From Centroberyx gerrardi (Eukaryota; Chordata; Actinopteri; Beryciformes; Berycidae): a stretch of 64,000 nucleotides of DNA. Positions 36,901-51,500 of the stretch are shown piece after piece. The notes under the pieces were generated by a model, which had not been told where the DNA came from, made no database searches, and was given only the letters and a program-made list of their open reading frames with translations. The position numbers and the translations under genes are program-made. The stretch covers positions 20,921,480-20,985,479 of the forward strand of contig NC_136010.1 of assembly GCF_048128805.1 (NCBI RefSeq). Reading direction: 5' to 3'. Positions within the stretch are counted from its first letter, which is position 1. Each line of letters starts with the position of its first letter.

Positions 36901-39900
36901 ATTGGCCCTCGGTCCAGAGGAATAAGGGCGGCAGCGCGTGAGGAACTGTCCTCTGTGATGACACACTGACTGGGCCGGGCTCGACAGGCTTGTGGCTGTA
37001 CGTCATTTGTCAGCAGACCCACAGACAGAAGACTAGTTTTAGGATAAAGTGGCCTGTAGCTGGTCTGTTTTATCCGCTGAATCACCACAGACTCTTGTTG
37101 AATTAAACTCTTGATTTGTTGAATCTGTGTGCTTGATGGGAAGAATGGAGGAAACACAGTTGTATGGGTTGACAAGAGAGTTATGACTAACAGATTCCGC
37201 TGTTTAATGGCACGTCTCTGAAACGTCTCCCCTGCTCCGAGAACCGTTGCCCCATGGGAAAAAGTGGCTGGGTAGTTTCCAGGTGTGTCAACATCACCCG
37301 TCCACCAGCGCCTGCTCGTCCAAATTCCTATACGTTTATCACCCCATGGGTCAGGAAATGGGATGAGGTTATCGATAGAAGTGGGGATTTCAACCACGGG
37401 GTCAGTTAGAAGTAGCAGAACTGGAAACACACATCAGCAGCTGTTGCCCTAAAAGTATGAAGCAGAGAGATAAAGAGAGCGAGCGTTAGCCGGGTGCGGG
37501 GTTCGGTTCCACAGGCACAAGGCTCTGGTTCTGCTCAGTTTTTGAAATGCTGAATCACACGTGTAACCGAGACGAGCATCTGTTTTTGATTTGGTCTATC
37601 CCACTCTCTCTCTCTCTCTCTCCCTCTCCCTCTCCCTTCTGCTTTTCCCTCCTCTCTGCCTTCCTCTGTGAGCGGGGGCAGACTTCCTGGTCGTGGCTGG
37701 GCCAGGACTGGGTCTGGGGAAGGGTCAGGAAATGCGTCAGCCCGCTCAAATATTGGAAATGGGTTCTGAGTAAAGGGCAAAAGAGACGGCCCGGTGATGA
37801 GGTTGCTGACTCCCCCTCGTATGACACCCAGCCCGTCTCCGCTGGGCTGAGTCACAACATAAACCTGTCTCTGCATCTGGGTGCATCATATATCCCAAAG
37901 ACTGTTTGCCTAGTATTAGCTGCGTATCAATATATACTCTTAAACAACTCCCAGCATCTTTGAATTAGAGGCAACATTTCATTAGCACTGGACAAATGTT
38001 TGGATTGTATCATTTCAGCAACATCATCGCCTGCAGTAAATAATGGACACATAAATGAGCCTGAATTTCGATTTCAGTATACATTGTTTTCTGACGCTTG
38101 TTGTGGCGCTCTCCAGAGAGAGTGTGGTTTGGTGAAGAGACCAATAAGCCGTGACTTTTTCTTTTCTTCCAACAATTCTGTTTGTGTTTTTCTGCCCTGC
38201 TCCTCCTTCACTCCGTGTCTGGCAGAAACTAGCTGTAATTCTCCAGGGAGTCATTTTCAATGCCATTTTTCAGCTTTGTTAACTGGGGAGAGACAGCTAT
38301 CCCATGCCTCATTGCACTCTGTCATTGTTTTGCACGTCAAAGTGTCAAGGTTGATTTTTCTGCCATCATGCTGCTCACGGCAGCAGCTTAGCAAAGAATA
38401 GCTGTTGGTGTCTATTTTACCACAAACTTAGATACTTTACATATATAAAAATGCCATTTCATGACCATAGAAAGATTAGCAGCAGCTGTGGCATAACTTA
38501 TAGGGATCCTAATAAATCATCTCTGCATCCTCCCTCCTTTACCTCCTTGTTATGCTTCCTTGCTGACAGTGGCAGGGCCTGGTTAGGTCTGTGTTGGTTG
38601 ACACAGGAGTTTCATCAACATCCTGGTACAGGGATTTATGGGGAGGGGTCGGGGGTCATGGAAGAGAGCCAGAGATTGACGTCAGGGGCATGGTGCTGAC
38701 TTCAGGCCAGAGGAAACACCTGGGGGAAAGAGACAGGGGGAAGCGACGGGATCCATCACCTCTCCTGTTGTCTCTGACTGTCTCTCGGTCCGCTGGGTAA
38801 ACTCCGCTGACGCTGAGACGCTCACATGATGTATGGGTGGGTAGCGTGAATGGGCATCAGCTCCACAGGCTAATGTAAACCATGAATCTGCTGTTTAGAC
38901 TGCGTCTCCAAAATTCAGCGTGTCCCAACGGTGGTTGAGTGTACATTCTCAATTTTTGGATCAAGGACTTTCAATTAGTGTATTCATGTTTGGAGCATGA
39001 AGCGGCTGCGTAATTCATATGGAAGCTGTCTGTTGTTTGAGCCGCTGTTTCTGCGAGTTCCATCTCCCGACTTTTCAGACAGGAAAGAGCTGAATGCTTC
39101 ACACGTCTGGTATGTCTTTCTAGTGCGAGCCAAGCTGCATGTTTAGCCCACAAAAATGCCGGGAAGAGTCCCAGCTCAGCCCCACCACCGCCGGACACAT
39201 CGCGGCTGTGTGCGGGAGGGGTTTCCACTGCGGGAATTCAGCTATTTCACCAAAATGTCAGGGTGTTACGATGTAGGATTGGCTTACTGTGACCGGCACT
39301 CTTCCTCTGCACCCATTCACCCAGGCGGCCTGGTGTGATGCCCAGAAAAAAAAGAGCTGCGAGAAGCACCATGTCTGTAGGCTTCATTGTCTTCCTCCCT
39401 TCAATGGAACATTGTCCAGGCCAGTTCTCACAGCCCGGGCCTTCGCTGGCTTCCGTGTGTATGTGTGTGTATGTGTGTGTGTGTGTGTGTTCTAGCCCCT
39501 CTTCTCCCTCGTCCCGAATATCTTCATTGACATTTTTGTGTGTTGGAGTCATCTTAGACCACCCTGTGTTAATATAAACCTGCGCCGCCAGCCGAGACGT
39601 CTCATATCCTGACCGTTCTCTGGCTTGTCAGTCTTTCTCCCGTTTCCCCCCGACTGTATCTGATCAGCAGCATCCCACCCCCACTCTTACAACGGCGCTG
39701 TGACGTCTTACTTAACCCTCTTGCATCCTATATAATAATAATAAACACACAACTTGAGACTGTCCATTCAAGCCCGTTTCACCCGTACCACAGCGGCGGT
39801 GCGCAGGAAACACGTGCAAACCGCAGAAGTGGTGTAACGCTACAAAGCATTGTTGTGCTGAAAGGGTTAATTTCTGTCACACTTCCTCTGCATGACGGCC

Positions 39901-40700
39901 TTTGTTGGCCGGCTCTGCTCCCTGTCTGAAGTGCCATTCCCCCATGGGCCATGGTGGCCTAATTGCACGGCCCCCAACATGGATGGGGGGGATGGAGGGA
40001 GCTGGCACTGCATTATGCATGGGGCCTACACCCAGCTGGTTTGTCAGAAAGCCTAATTGCAGCCAATATTAAAGGCCTCCCTCCCTATCTAGTGCCAGAT
40101 TATGCTGTGATGTTGTGATAATACCTTTTAACCTGAGGTTGCTCCAAACCTAATGGCTGCTCCAACGTCTGGATTGAAAACAAGAAGTGATCCGTCCTTT
40201 CAGCTCCAAGACCTTTGAATGACCTGCACATGGAGCTTAGGTTGGCTAAAAAAGCATCATTTTTTTTACTCAAATCTGTATCAAATCTGTATTATTTTCA
40301 AATTGGTAGTAAATCAGCGTCATTTTTTACTTGGCTCAGCATCATTTCTTTCACTTCTTAAATCTCTCTTTCATCGACTTGCTTTTATGTGAGGAGGTTT
40401 TATGTTCTTGCCCTCCCCTTTAATGACCCCACTGTTTTGTTTCTCGCTCTTTACATTTTACTGGTGATTTTATCTTTCCGCTTTTATTTACTCATTTTTA
40501 AAGCGCTTCGTAACTGTGTTTTGAAAAGTGCTGTGAAAATAAAGATTATTATTATTCTTAGCGTATTTATGTCTGGAGCTGATACGACTTTATGCAGTGT
40601 GTGATTGAGGTTTAAGACGATAACAGGGCAGAGGGTGAAAGTTACTTTCTGAAGTGTAAATAGAGATATTGGCTGGCTGTGATGGACCTTTCTGTATTGG

Positions 40701-40740
<40 letters not shown>

Positions 40741-43444
40741 ATTGGCACACTAATTGGTTGTTTAGTTGTTAACACTGTATTCAGCCATCTCCCCTACCAC
40801 TGTCCAAGAAATAGGAATCAAATAGGAAGGAAACAGGAAGATATTACATCAAAATACAGTAATTCTGAGATGACGTGGACGTCTGGCCAAGTCTAGTTAC
40901 AGGCTGTTGCATCACTCCTATCTCCGCTCTTTTGCATCCCTTTGAATCATCTACTCCACTAGTTGCCATTCATACTCCTGTTATATCCATTAAAGAAGTG
41001 AGAGTGAAAACAGGATAAGCGTTACTTCCCATGACGATATCAAAGTGAGAGTTGTTGTTTATGGGATTTCCAAAATGACCTCACCGCTGACACAATTCAA
41101 GGTCATATGGTTCTTGCTGGCGGTTTTCCCATTCATTGTCTCTCTCAGTCTCAGCTGCATTCCACTTCAAGCACCAAGAAAAATACTGTCAGCAGGAAGG
41201 TCAGGAGGGGGAGCAACACATGGCTGCTTTCGAACGTACTGTATGTACTGAACGCTGAAATTGAAGGCTGCAGAAAAACTCACTGCCGGCATTGTCTTCT
41301 CTCTCTTTCTGTCCCTCTTGCTCTGTCCCTGTCTGTCTCTGTCTATCTCTTTCTTTCTCCCTCGCTCTCTTACTATAATCTCTTTTTATATCACCTACAG
41401 CAGTAGAACTAGATCTTCGTCTGGACTGAGCGTCATCAGTTATTGACAACTAATCTCTTAAATCTCCTGTGCTGTAGTTCTAGTGTTCAGAGTGGGGATG
41501 CATTAGTAACATGGCTCTAACTGCATAGCTCTAAAGGCTTTCAGCAACATGAGGATTGGTGTGTAGAAGACACTACGTTCAGTATAACCTTTTAAAGATT
41601 AAATTCTAAAACCCAGATGCCATAAAGCGTATTAAAGATCATTAGTGCTTGGTTTTGACGAGCCTGTCCTTTCTGTTTGACATCATCGTCAACACTTCTG
41701 CGATTTTAAGTGACTGTGTTAGGAGAGACCCTGCTCATCTGTCCTGTCTGCTGACAGATATGTCACCATGTTCTGCCTACTAGTGAGATGTCAGTGACAT
41801 GGCATGGCCATAGGCATCCTCACTGATGTCCATGTTGTGCTGCCTCCATTGAAAGTTAAAAAAAGACACATGCATACCACTTAGAAGCCTGAAAAAAAAT
41901 GTCCATCAATATAGGTCAGTGAGTTTAAAGTCTCATCTTGCTTAAAAAAGGTGAAAGTCTGAAATCTGTTAGATAATTTCACTTGTTTCTAATGAAGTTT
42001 CACCTATTTTGACTAATAAAATGAAGATTTTCCTACCCAATCCTAACTTGAGATGGTTGTGGTGCGGCTCAGTAAGGATGTTACAGGTCAGTGCTGGGGC
42101 AGTTTGCTGGTCGCTTTCCCGCTGTCCGCCCCCACCCATCCTCCGCAGCGTGTCCCCTCCTGCCCCCTCGTCCTCCTCGGGCCTTAGGCCAGAGGCTTAG
42201 TGCGGACACGAGCCCTCCAGCCACACGGCTACAAATCCCCCGCTGATTCCCAGATAAGCCTTGGTCCTGGCCCCGCCGCTCCCACTGTTTAGTCCTCCAG
42301 CTCTGACTGACAGCCAGGCCGTACTAACAATCGGTTCCCTGAGGGACGCGCAGGATAATGGCCCCCGCTATCAGGTTATCCAAACAGTTCGAGATGCTCT
42401 GAAAAGATGCTTGTTAAAAGTAACAATGGAAGAGCAACAATCAATTGTGTGCGGGAAATGCTGTTTTTCCCAGTGAATAAGATATGAAGTCGCTGTCTGA
42501 CACTGTCTTCAGTATTAAAATGAATCCAGTTGTCTGGAATGAAAGGCAATATTGTGCAGAAGAAGTCTGTTCCAAAGCTGACCCATAGTTACAGCTTTGA
42601 AATATTAGTGGAAAGGCTGACACAGGAAAGAAAACCCTCACCGATCCAGCTCAGATATAGCAGGAGAGAAAAACGTGGACTTTCTGCCGCATTACGGGCA
42701 TTATGGGTTATAATTTTGGAGTTCAGGCATGTGCTTTTACAATTTTAAACTGCGACAACAGGCCTATCAATATTCTTTGACGTAGGCAGACGAATTCTGC
42801 TTTAATATTCAACTTTTAAGCACGGCTTTGCTCAGGTCGCGTCTGTCTCTGTCTGAATACAAGCTAAAATTAGATGATCCAGACGTTTTGCCATTTGTCT
42901 GCAGCACACAGCCCTGAGCCAGGACGGTTAAAAATGGTAACAATGTTATTGTCATTATTTAGACATAAAAAAAATCTCCTAAAGCCAGCGGACGGCTTTA
43001 TAATGTCAAACAGAAGAAAGCAGAGCCGCTTGTCCCACTTTCCTTTTTTAACTTGAAAGAGCCTTTATGATCTAGCGATTATTCTCTAGTGTTATTCACT
43101 CTCACTGACGTTGACACAGATGTTTGTTTGCTTCATTCCGAATCAACTTGATGTCTTTGTCACGCAGTAGATTCAACCCTCCACATGTCTTGTGTAGCGG
43201 ATCTGCTGCTGACTGGCTAGAATTTGAACAGAGCGAGTTTGAAAAAAGAGCGGGGCAGGCCTCCTCAGCTGTTGCTGTTGGTCTGCGCCTTCCCTCCGTG
43301 TCTCTCTGACACGTTGCTCCCTGGCTGTGAAGCGACCGGGCGGAGAGGCACACTGCTGCTGACTCTGTCTTTTGGCAGGCTGACCCGGTTCTTGTCTCCC
43401 ATTTCCTCTGTGCTGCCTGAGCCTGGTGTGTGAGCGGCGTTGGG

Positions 43445-43487
<43 letters not shown>

Positions 43488-43564
43488 CTGCTCGCTCCCC
43501 GGGGGTCGGGTCACTCTCGCAGGGTCGCTGCAGGGTCGGGACTCACAGCATGGCAGCCAGTATC

Positions 43565-43595
<31 letters not shown>

Positions 43596-45538
43596 GCAAT
43601 TAGTACATTAACTTTAGCTGTAGTTCGCTTCGGGCTATGAGTGAGGTGCATTGCTTTTTGAGTAGTTGCATCATCTGAATGTCTTTTCTAATTCCTGAGT
43701 TGTTTTTTGTCAAATTAACATTATGGTTTTCACACTGCAGAAAGTTATGTTGAAATGAGCACTATCAATAAGTCATGTTTGAATGAAAAGCTGGATCCGA
43801 CTGATACTTTATTCTAGGACTTTTCCATCAGCGAGCGATTCCTGGCAGCAGCTTTGCAGGACTCAGGTTCTCATGGCTACAGGAGTCTTGTTTGATTTGA
43901 ATGTTTCTGTTGAAGAATGTGTCTCTGTTCCTCTCTTCACGTTGAGAAGATGGGATTCATGTGGTCAGATTAAGCGGGAATGTTATCCTGTGCTCAGGGA
44001 CTGCCTGCCTGGCTGCTTTACTGCTTCACTGTGAACCGTTGGCTGTTGGACAGTGCCAGAACTAATGTGTCTCTCCAAGGGAGGGACTGAAAATATGCAC
44101 ACATGTTGTTCAAGGTCCAGCAAGACGCTAACGGTCTGAGAGCCGTACTGTAGAGCGGGGGGTTTAGTAACAGCAGAGAGAATGCATTGTTATATTTGAA
44201 AGGTTTTCTTCCTATGTTTTGACAGAAAACTGTTACATGAAATTTGTGGCTGATGATTTAAAAAGACAGATGATCCTGTCTTACAAGATATATTGCAGGC
44301 AAAGGTGCATTATACAGATACATTTCCATTTCAGCTTTATTTCATGTCAGCAACAATTTTGTAAGAGTAGATGCAACTTTTTTCACATGGTGGCTTTATC
44401 ATTTTCGAATGGAAATCAAAAAAACAAAAACACTTTATTTTTAAAAAAGTGGGTGTTCTAACTGATTCCTGAGGCAGAAGAAGAGGCCTAGTTACAATCT
44501 GTTTTGAATAGAAAAGAAAATTGTTATTTTAACTAAGGTTAGACGGGTTGCCAACATATTGGGCCAATATTGGCCTTTTATTAAATATTGGATATTGCCC
44601 AGTCATGTCGTCCACTGCCAATATGGTGGAGGTTCCTCCCTGACCGCAGCTATATAAAAAGTCTGTAAAACCTGCAATGAAATTTTATTTTATTTTTTCT
44701 AACCTAATGTTTCCCACAGTTTCTGCTACCATTGAAAAGGTGCAGTGGGTCACTCTGCTGATCCACCTGAGACTATTTCATTAGTCTGGGTTTCAGTGGA
44801 GAGTTTTAGTGTAGAATACAATTCTGGGGGAAACACTTAAGATTTGTAATTTTCGGCATGGAAATGGTCAGTAAAAAATATCATCTTTCGGCATCTTCGC
44901 TCAAAAAATATCGGTATCGCTACTGGCCTTCAAAAACCCAAATCGGTCAAGCCCTTATTTTAACCACTAAAAATCCTAATTTTGTCAAATATTGCTTTTT
45001 TTACTTTCAGTGGGTTAGCTCTTGTTTTGTTTTTTTACACCGAATGTGTTTTTAACTTTGCGTTTTAGTGCTCTGGGCTGCTTTCTGAGAAGGAGACCCA
45101 GACGTATCAAGCCCTCAGGCAGCTTATTCCCTCCTGATTTATGTGCTGCGGTCTGTGGCGAACGCAGCAGCACCGCGCGGCCCGTGACAATGTTAGAGGG
45201 GAGCTGGCAGGGGTGTGGCAGGGAGGGGAGAGGAGGTGCAGAAAGCAGACGGGCAAAAGTTCACCCACAGCAGGCAGACTGGTCATCCGAGGTGGAGCGC
45301 TCCGCCCGCTGCCAGACTAGATATCTCCTTCAGTTAAAAAACATAGCAGGGGTGTTGATTTTGGCGAGGGTCTCTCTGCAGGCGGGAGAGGAATATGTAT
45401 TGTCAGCCAGAAACAAGTCCCCCTCTCTCTCAGCACTCATACTCCTTTCCCTCTTTTCCCTCCCTTTCTTTCTCCCAGTCCAGACAACACTCTGGATGAG
45501 AGACGTTCTGCAAAGGCCTGATGACGTGTGTTTATGTG

Positions 45539-45571
<33 letters not shown>

Positions 45572-48500
45572 TTAGAGCTCTCTGTCAGACCAACGTGAGC
45601 TCAGCTGGTCTCCACATGCAAATAAGCCTCTGAAATCCCATCCCAGCTCGCGCCTTTTGGGAATTCCGTGCGGGGAAGGTGCAGCGGCACATGCGGTGTA
45701 TGTTTTCGCAAAATTCTAGCTCACGCTTTCAGGTTGGGTAGACTGACTCCTAGAGGAGCGAGATACTGCTCAGGCATCTGCGCTGGGCAGCGTGAGGCCA
45801 CACAAGGCATGATGGGTACACTTGGCACGACGAGCAGCACTGATGGCACGCCTGTCCCCTTCCTATGAGATTAGCGGACAGACAGAGTGAGGAAAGGATG
45901 ATAGATGAGCGTCCCACACCGCTTGTATCCAAACCTAATGATGGAACGGTCCAGATGGCTGCAGTACTTCTGCCAGTGCAAACATCAGTTCTGAGAGTTT
46001 ACAGCTTTATTTTGCTTACGCAGTTTCCTGATACATAATAACAAAGGGTCCTTAGAACGGAGAGACTGTCTGAACCAGTGAAATGCTTGAATGACTGAAA
46101 TACATTAAAATGCTGGGAAAGTTTTGCTGAAATACGAAGCGTGCATACACATCTATTTCGAAACACCCTGTCCAGTCGAATTTGCAGTTCAGAGGCTTCA
46201 CATTGCATGTAACAGCACAATTCCAACAACTGCGCTCAATTAGCCCAATAGAGCACATTTCTCCACTGCTGCATTTTTCATTTATGATGCTTTTTTAGTT
46301 AACTGGTGAATTAGGATGCCTGAGCTATAAATGTGGTTCTATTTGGTAGTTTTATTACTTTTCATGCAGACATAGTCGTCCTTTCCAGCAGCCACCTTAC
46401 CCACGGAGCCTGTCCTTGGCCGCAGCCTCGGTCTTTGTCAGTGATTTATGAGGCTTCCCGTTCTCGTGAGAGAGGGTAGACGTACGCCCCTCTGCTAAAA
46501 AAGACCCAGTTTTTGGGGTCTGCACACGAGGACAAGCTGGGTCAGGTAGCAGTTAGGCCCGTCACTGTCACTTTAGTCACTGGGAGCCCTCAGGGGAGCG
46601 TGGGGTTTGGCATTCATCCTGGCTGTTTTAGATGGCAGAGTGTCGGGCGCATGCTCTCGTATTCAGAGGATGAATGAAGTCAGGCAGATTTTATTTTTGT
46701 TTTATTGAATGATGAAAGACTATTTCTTTTTTCAATTTGACAAAAACTCGAATTGTCAGTTCAGTTTTCGCCGTTCATTTCATGGACGCTATACACTCCC
46801 AGTCAAAGGTTTGAATTTGAATGTACTATGTTTTTCATTATCTGAAAGCCATTTTTATCTAAAGGCTTATGCTTAAATGCTTGCCATTTGTTTTTTAGAC
46901 AAATATAAATAGTGAAGTTGATGCCTATGTATAAATTTCTTTCCAAAGCCTTAGGCTAGGCTAAAGGGCGGCTACTTTAAAGAATCTAAAATATAAGATA
47001 GTTTTGATTTGTGAAACACTTTTTGGTAACTGCATAATTCCATTTGTGATATTTTATAGTTTTGATGTCTCTATTATTCTAAAAATGTGAAAAATAGTAA
47101 AAATAAAGAAAAATGGCTGTGTCCAAACGTTTGACTGGAAGTGTATTTTACTAAATATCCTTACTGATGACCAACAGCAGTAGGTCCATTTCTCTTCTGC
47201 TTGCTCAGGACCCACTAACAATAAAAGTGGGTGCTGCACCTCTCCTGAACTCTGCACCAGACAGTGGCTCGCTGTACATGCCTGGGATCAGACACAGAGG
47301 GCCCCAGTGTGGAAATAGTGTAGTGGGAGCGTTGGTGGTCCTGTGGATCTCTGTATTCAATCTGCTGAATGAGTGGGTGGGCTGGGAGGGGTGTCTGTCT
47401 GCGAGGGTGGATGGCTATCGCCTTGGAAACAGGGTTTGGTGAATGGTTGCCACTCAGCTGTTGGCTACACACAAGTATTTGGCACAGTGGGGAATCAGAG
47501 GGGGGATGGGGAAGACTAAAACCCTCCACTTGTAGAAGAGCTGACCGTATTGCTCCATGCCTTTAACATATACTGACGTGGTTGATGTTAGCACCTGGGA
47601 CATACATTTTAACCCTGTGGTGGATACTGCACATACAGCACATGCATCTTAATCTATCCATCCGCTGACGGCTTAATGCTCAGGCCCTCAGCATGTTGTA
47701 ATTGAAGCATAAATGAGTAATTATTGCTGCAGCAGACATGTCAGTTCTGTGAAGCCATTAGTGCAGAAGCGTGTGTTGGAGAATGTCTGAGGTTAATGCA
47801 GCAACACTCTCAGATAGTCTGGTGCAGTAATGCGAGCGGTGTTTATAGTGGGGCCGGGTCCTTTCAGAACAGAAAGCAGGCCTATTTAAGTATGAGGAAC
47901 ACATCTAAGCTTTCAAGTGGAAATAAAAGCCTGGGCTTATGAAACAATAGTCAGGGTTTTTGAAGGCATTTTGGGACGGGTATTACTGGAGACATTTGAA
48001 CTCACTCTGCACCCTAAAAGCATTAGGGTCGGGTTACTGCAGATTACGGGGCAGCGTAATTCTTAAGTTATTTGGCTGATGGAAAAATATGTGACATTAA
48101 GTGGATGAGTGCAAAACTTTTTTTTGGAGGACAGATAAGGTTAGGAGATTGCAATATGGGCCGTTCATACTCTGGTTACACTCTGGATGGGTAGTAGTCA
48201 GTGTGCAGGGAGGTAAGATATTTTCTGAGCGACTAGTCTGCTTTGTGCTCTGAAAATAGGCTGGGTTGGATTTTTGGTAAGTGCTTGGCATTGCATAGCT
48301 GGGGGCACCTGCCTGACCCTGCATTAGCCCATGTAGTAATCTGCCCATGGAGGAGGAGGAGGAGGGGGAGGAGGAGGAGAGCTGGGCAGGGCGGGGGCAT
48401 TAGGAGCCACGCAGCTAAGAATAACCCGAGCGGGGCTGCTGCTGTTCAGCGGAGCCGAAGGGAATATGCTCAGTGATCCCGCCCCCTTCTCCAATCATCC

Positions 48501-51500
48501 ATTCAGCCTTGCAATCCGGCCTCTATTAGGGCACTAAAGCAATCAATATTATAACAAAATGCTGTCATCCCTCCAGACAGGAAGTGGCTATGTCACAATG
48601 GGGCCCTCAGACAGACAGGGCCGTCCCGTCTCCAATTCTTCTGTTCCCCCCTTCCTTCACCCCACCCCCCATCCCATATCCGGCCTCCCAAACAGCCCAT
48701 TCTCTATTGATTAAGCCCTCCTTGCTGGGTGTTAAATGTAACTGAGATTAAAGATATTGAACAGAGTGAGAAAGAGCAAACAGCGGATTGATATCAAACA
48801 GTCTGCTGATTACCGAGGATCACTTGAAGCTAGCATCCAGGCTGCTCTACAGCTGTTCTCATTCATATGCTGGCACAGCGATACTGCGCCGCTCATTGCC
48901 TGATTCGTTCCCCCAGTGGGCTTCCCTCTGTAGGTTTACTTGGTGCGCCCCAGCTGGCGGAGGGTTTGGGAGCCGCGGCTGTGTTTTAGGGGTCACTACC
49001 TGGACCCCGTGTTGGCTCTCTCCTCAGCCTCCCACCTGCTCATTACCCATGCAGGCCACCAGGCCCGTCTGCCCGGGCTCGCCCTCCCAAACACAACCCT
49101 CTGGGGCATCTGAGCTCAGCTGCATCCCTCTCAGCCATCCAGTTCATAGCCAGCAGCCGAGCCACGCTGACAAACCAGTGATGGAAATGTGAACATTTTA
49201 TTCAGGATGATGTCACATACTTTCAGACCATCTAGAGATCATATTTTCCCAAAAGAATTTCACGCATTTCACATTTCACCATGATTATATGCCAGCATGT
49301 ACATGTACTAAAAATGTTTTCTCACTAAGCGAAATCACTCCTGTCATTGAACCTGGTCTCTCAGAATGCAGTCAAGCTCCATGTGAATCCAGTTAGGATG
49401 ATAAAGAGAACCAGAGGTGTTCTGTAATTTTGGCCTAGTAAACAGCACCTCAGCCTTTCCCCTGGACGCCCCGTCAGCACGTCAACAGGCCAGAAACCAC
49501 CAGAGCCTTAGCTTGCTCAGCACAATCCCAGTTTATTATGTTTTTACACTGCTCCTTAACTGCAGTGTTCCATGTCAGATAAATGATGCCAGATTAATCC
49601 TGTGAACTAGCTGGTGCATGTAGCTTCAATCTGCCCAAACCAGTTATAAACTTGTGTTGTGAGGTTTACCGTGGTGTTTTTATAAGCCATGAAGAACAAG
49701 CATTAATGACTGTATGTATATTTGAGTCATCCCGGCCAATCAGTGATGTGAACCACAAGCAGGTTTACTGCTGTTTTATAACAGGAAGTCTCTTGATGAG
49801 CGTTTAATGGTGATAGTTTCATTGATTACTCTCTATGGCAGGATGGTCATCACGTCACAGCAGCCTTGTGGTGAGTCGTCTTATTATCTAGTTAGCTATG
49901 CCTCTACTCGTGGTGTGAGTAAGGGTCAACTCACAAGCACATCGGGGACCTCTGCGGCCCATTTAAGGGGATGGTTGCCATGGCTACGGGCCCGGGGCGC
50001 TGTGTGCATCCATTATGGGAGGCATGTGCAGTGAGACAGGGCAGTGGGGGTTAGAGCCCGGGGGTTCGACGGGAGCAGCTGTCCCGCGAGCCAACGTCCG
50101 TACACCAGGGACACACATCTGGAAGGCTAACAGCTACACGGGCTCGCACCATGCCCAGCCAGGCTGCGTTAGCTTCACTTCTTCAGCAGCGCTGCAGAGG
50201 AGAAGCATGGCCAACACCTAGTCCGAGCCCCAGCCTGAACTGTGAGATTGTACATTTGATTGGATGAAAGGTCTCCATCTCCAGTGTGGCTTGCCTTCGA
50301 TTATTAAAGAAATTATTTGGGTTCTGTATGGGGTTTTGAAGGCTGATACGGATACATCGTTAGACTGAAGTTGCCAATAGCTGATATTTTGTGCCGATAT
50401 TCAGTATCTTTAAATTTGACCTTTTTCATGTCAAAAACTAAAAGTAAGCATTCAATGTTTCCCAAGAATTTTGTTCTTGCCAGGGTGGAAAAGCCTCTGA
50501 AACAGCAGTTAGACATCATGTGACACTGAAACTCTCCATTGAAACCAAGACTAATGAATTGTCTTAGGTGAGTTAGCAGCTCTTTACTGCACTTACTCAA
50601 TGGTAGGGGAAACTCTGAGATACATTAAGCCTTCTAATGAAGAATTGATTTACAAAAAACATATCTGGACAATTAACGAATACATAAAAAATGCAATGCA
50701 AATATAATTTCCTTGCAAGTAGACAACACTGACTGGCCGATATCCGATATTCAATAACAATTATGGTCAAACCATTATATCCTTTTAACTGTAGAAATTA
50801 TTTCCATCCGTAACAGGTGGGTGGAGCATCAGAAAGCATAAAATGCATTTTCTATGCTTAAGACCTGCACTGTTTGCTAATTTAAATGGGTCACCCCAGA
50901 ACTGTGTTGGGTAGCTGTAGACACTTGGGAGAATAAAAGAAATATGACATTTCAAGAGCAGTCGGAGTCAGACTGCTGCTGCTGCTGCTGCTGAGAGGCG
51001 TGAGCAGAGCAAACCTCCTCAAAAGCGGGACCTCGTTACGCTCTGCGTTATCACATATTAAAAAGGGCTGTTTCAAAAAATGACATCAGCTATGAAAACA
51101 TTATGAGTCGGCTCGCTGCAAGATTATCCTTGGGTGTGGTTGGCGGAATGGTGTTCAGGAGGAGATCAGTTGAGGTTACCATAACATACACCCATATGTG
51201 GAATAGTGTGGTATTGATTATTTAGGTAATGGATGTTTCCATTCTGCATGAGTCTGAGCTTTTGACAGATATTTCCCCTCTGGTGTATTATCCCCCTCTT
51301 CTCCATTTAAAAGGTGGTGAGAGTAAAGGCTTGTGGGGGTGGAGAGGTAGGAACAGGAGCGCACGTGCCATCCGTTGTCCCCGGAGCCCGCTGCAGCCCG
51401 GCCAAGCAGGCTAATCCACCCAAGGCCGGGCGATGATGGGAGGGAGAGGGAGAGAGAGAGAGGGAGAGATGATAGAGAGATAGGAGAGTTTTATATCCTG

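Noticed and set aside
36810-37430. 206-codon minus-strand frame in acap3 intron 1
   Set aside because: No recognisable domain, no splice or promoter context. A frame of this length can arise by chance in 22 kb of intron.
43173-43640. Frames encoding poly-proline or poly-glycine tracts
   Set aside because: They are translations of the 48-base G run and have no other protein-like content.
45022-45633. 203-codon plus-strand frame in acap3 intron 1
   Set aside because: It crosses a GT microsatellite, giving a VCVCV string, and shows no family similarity.
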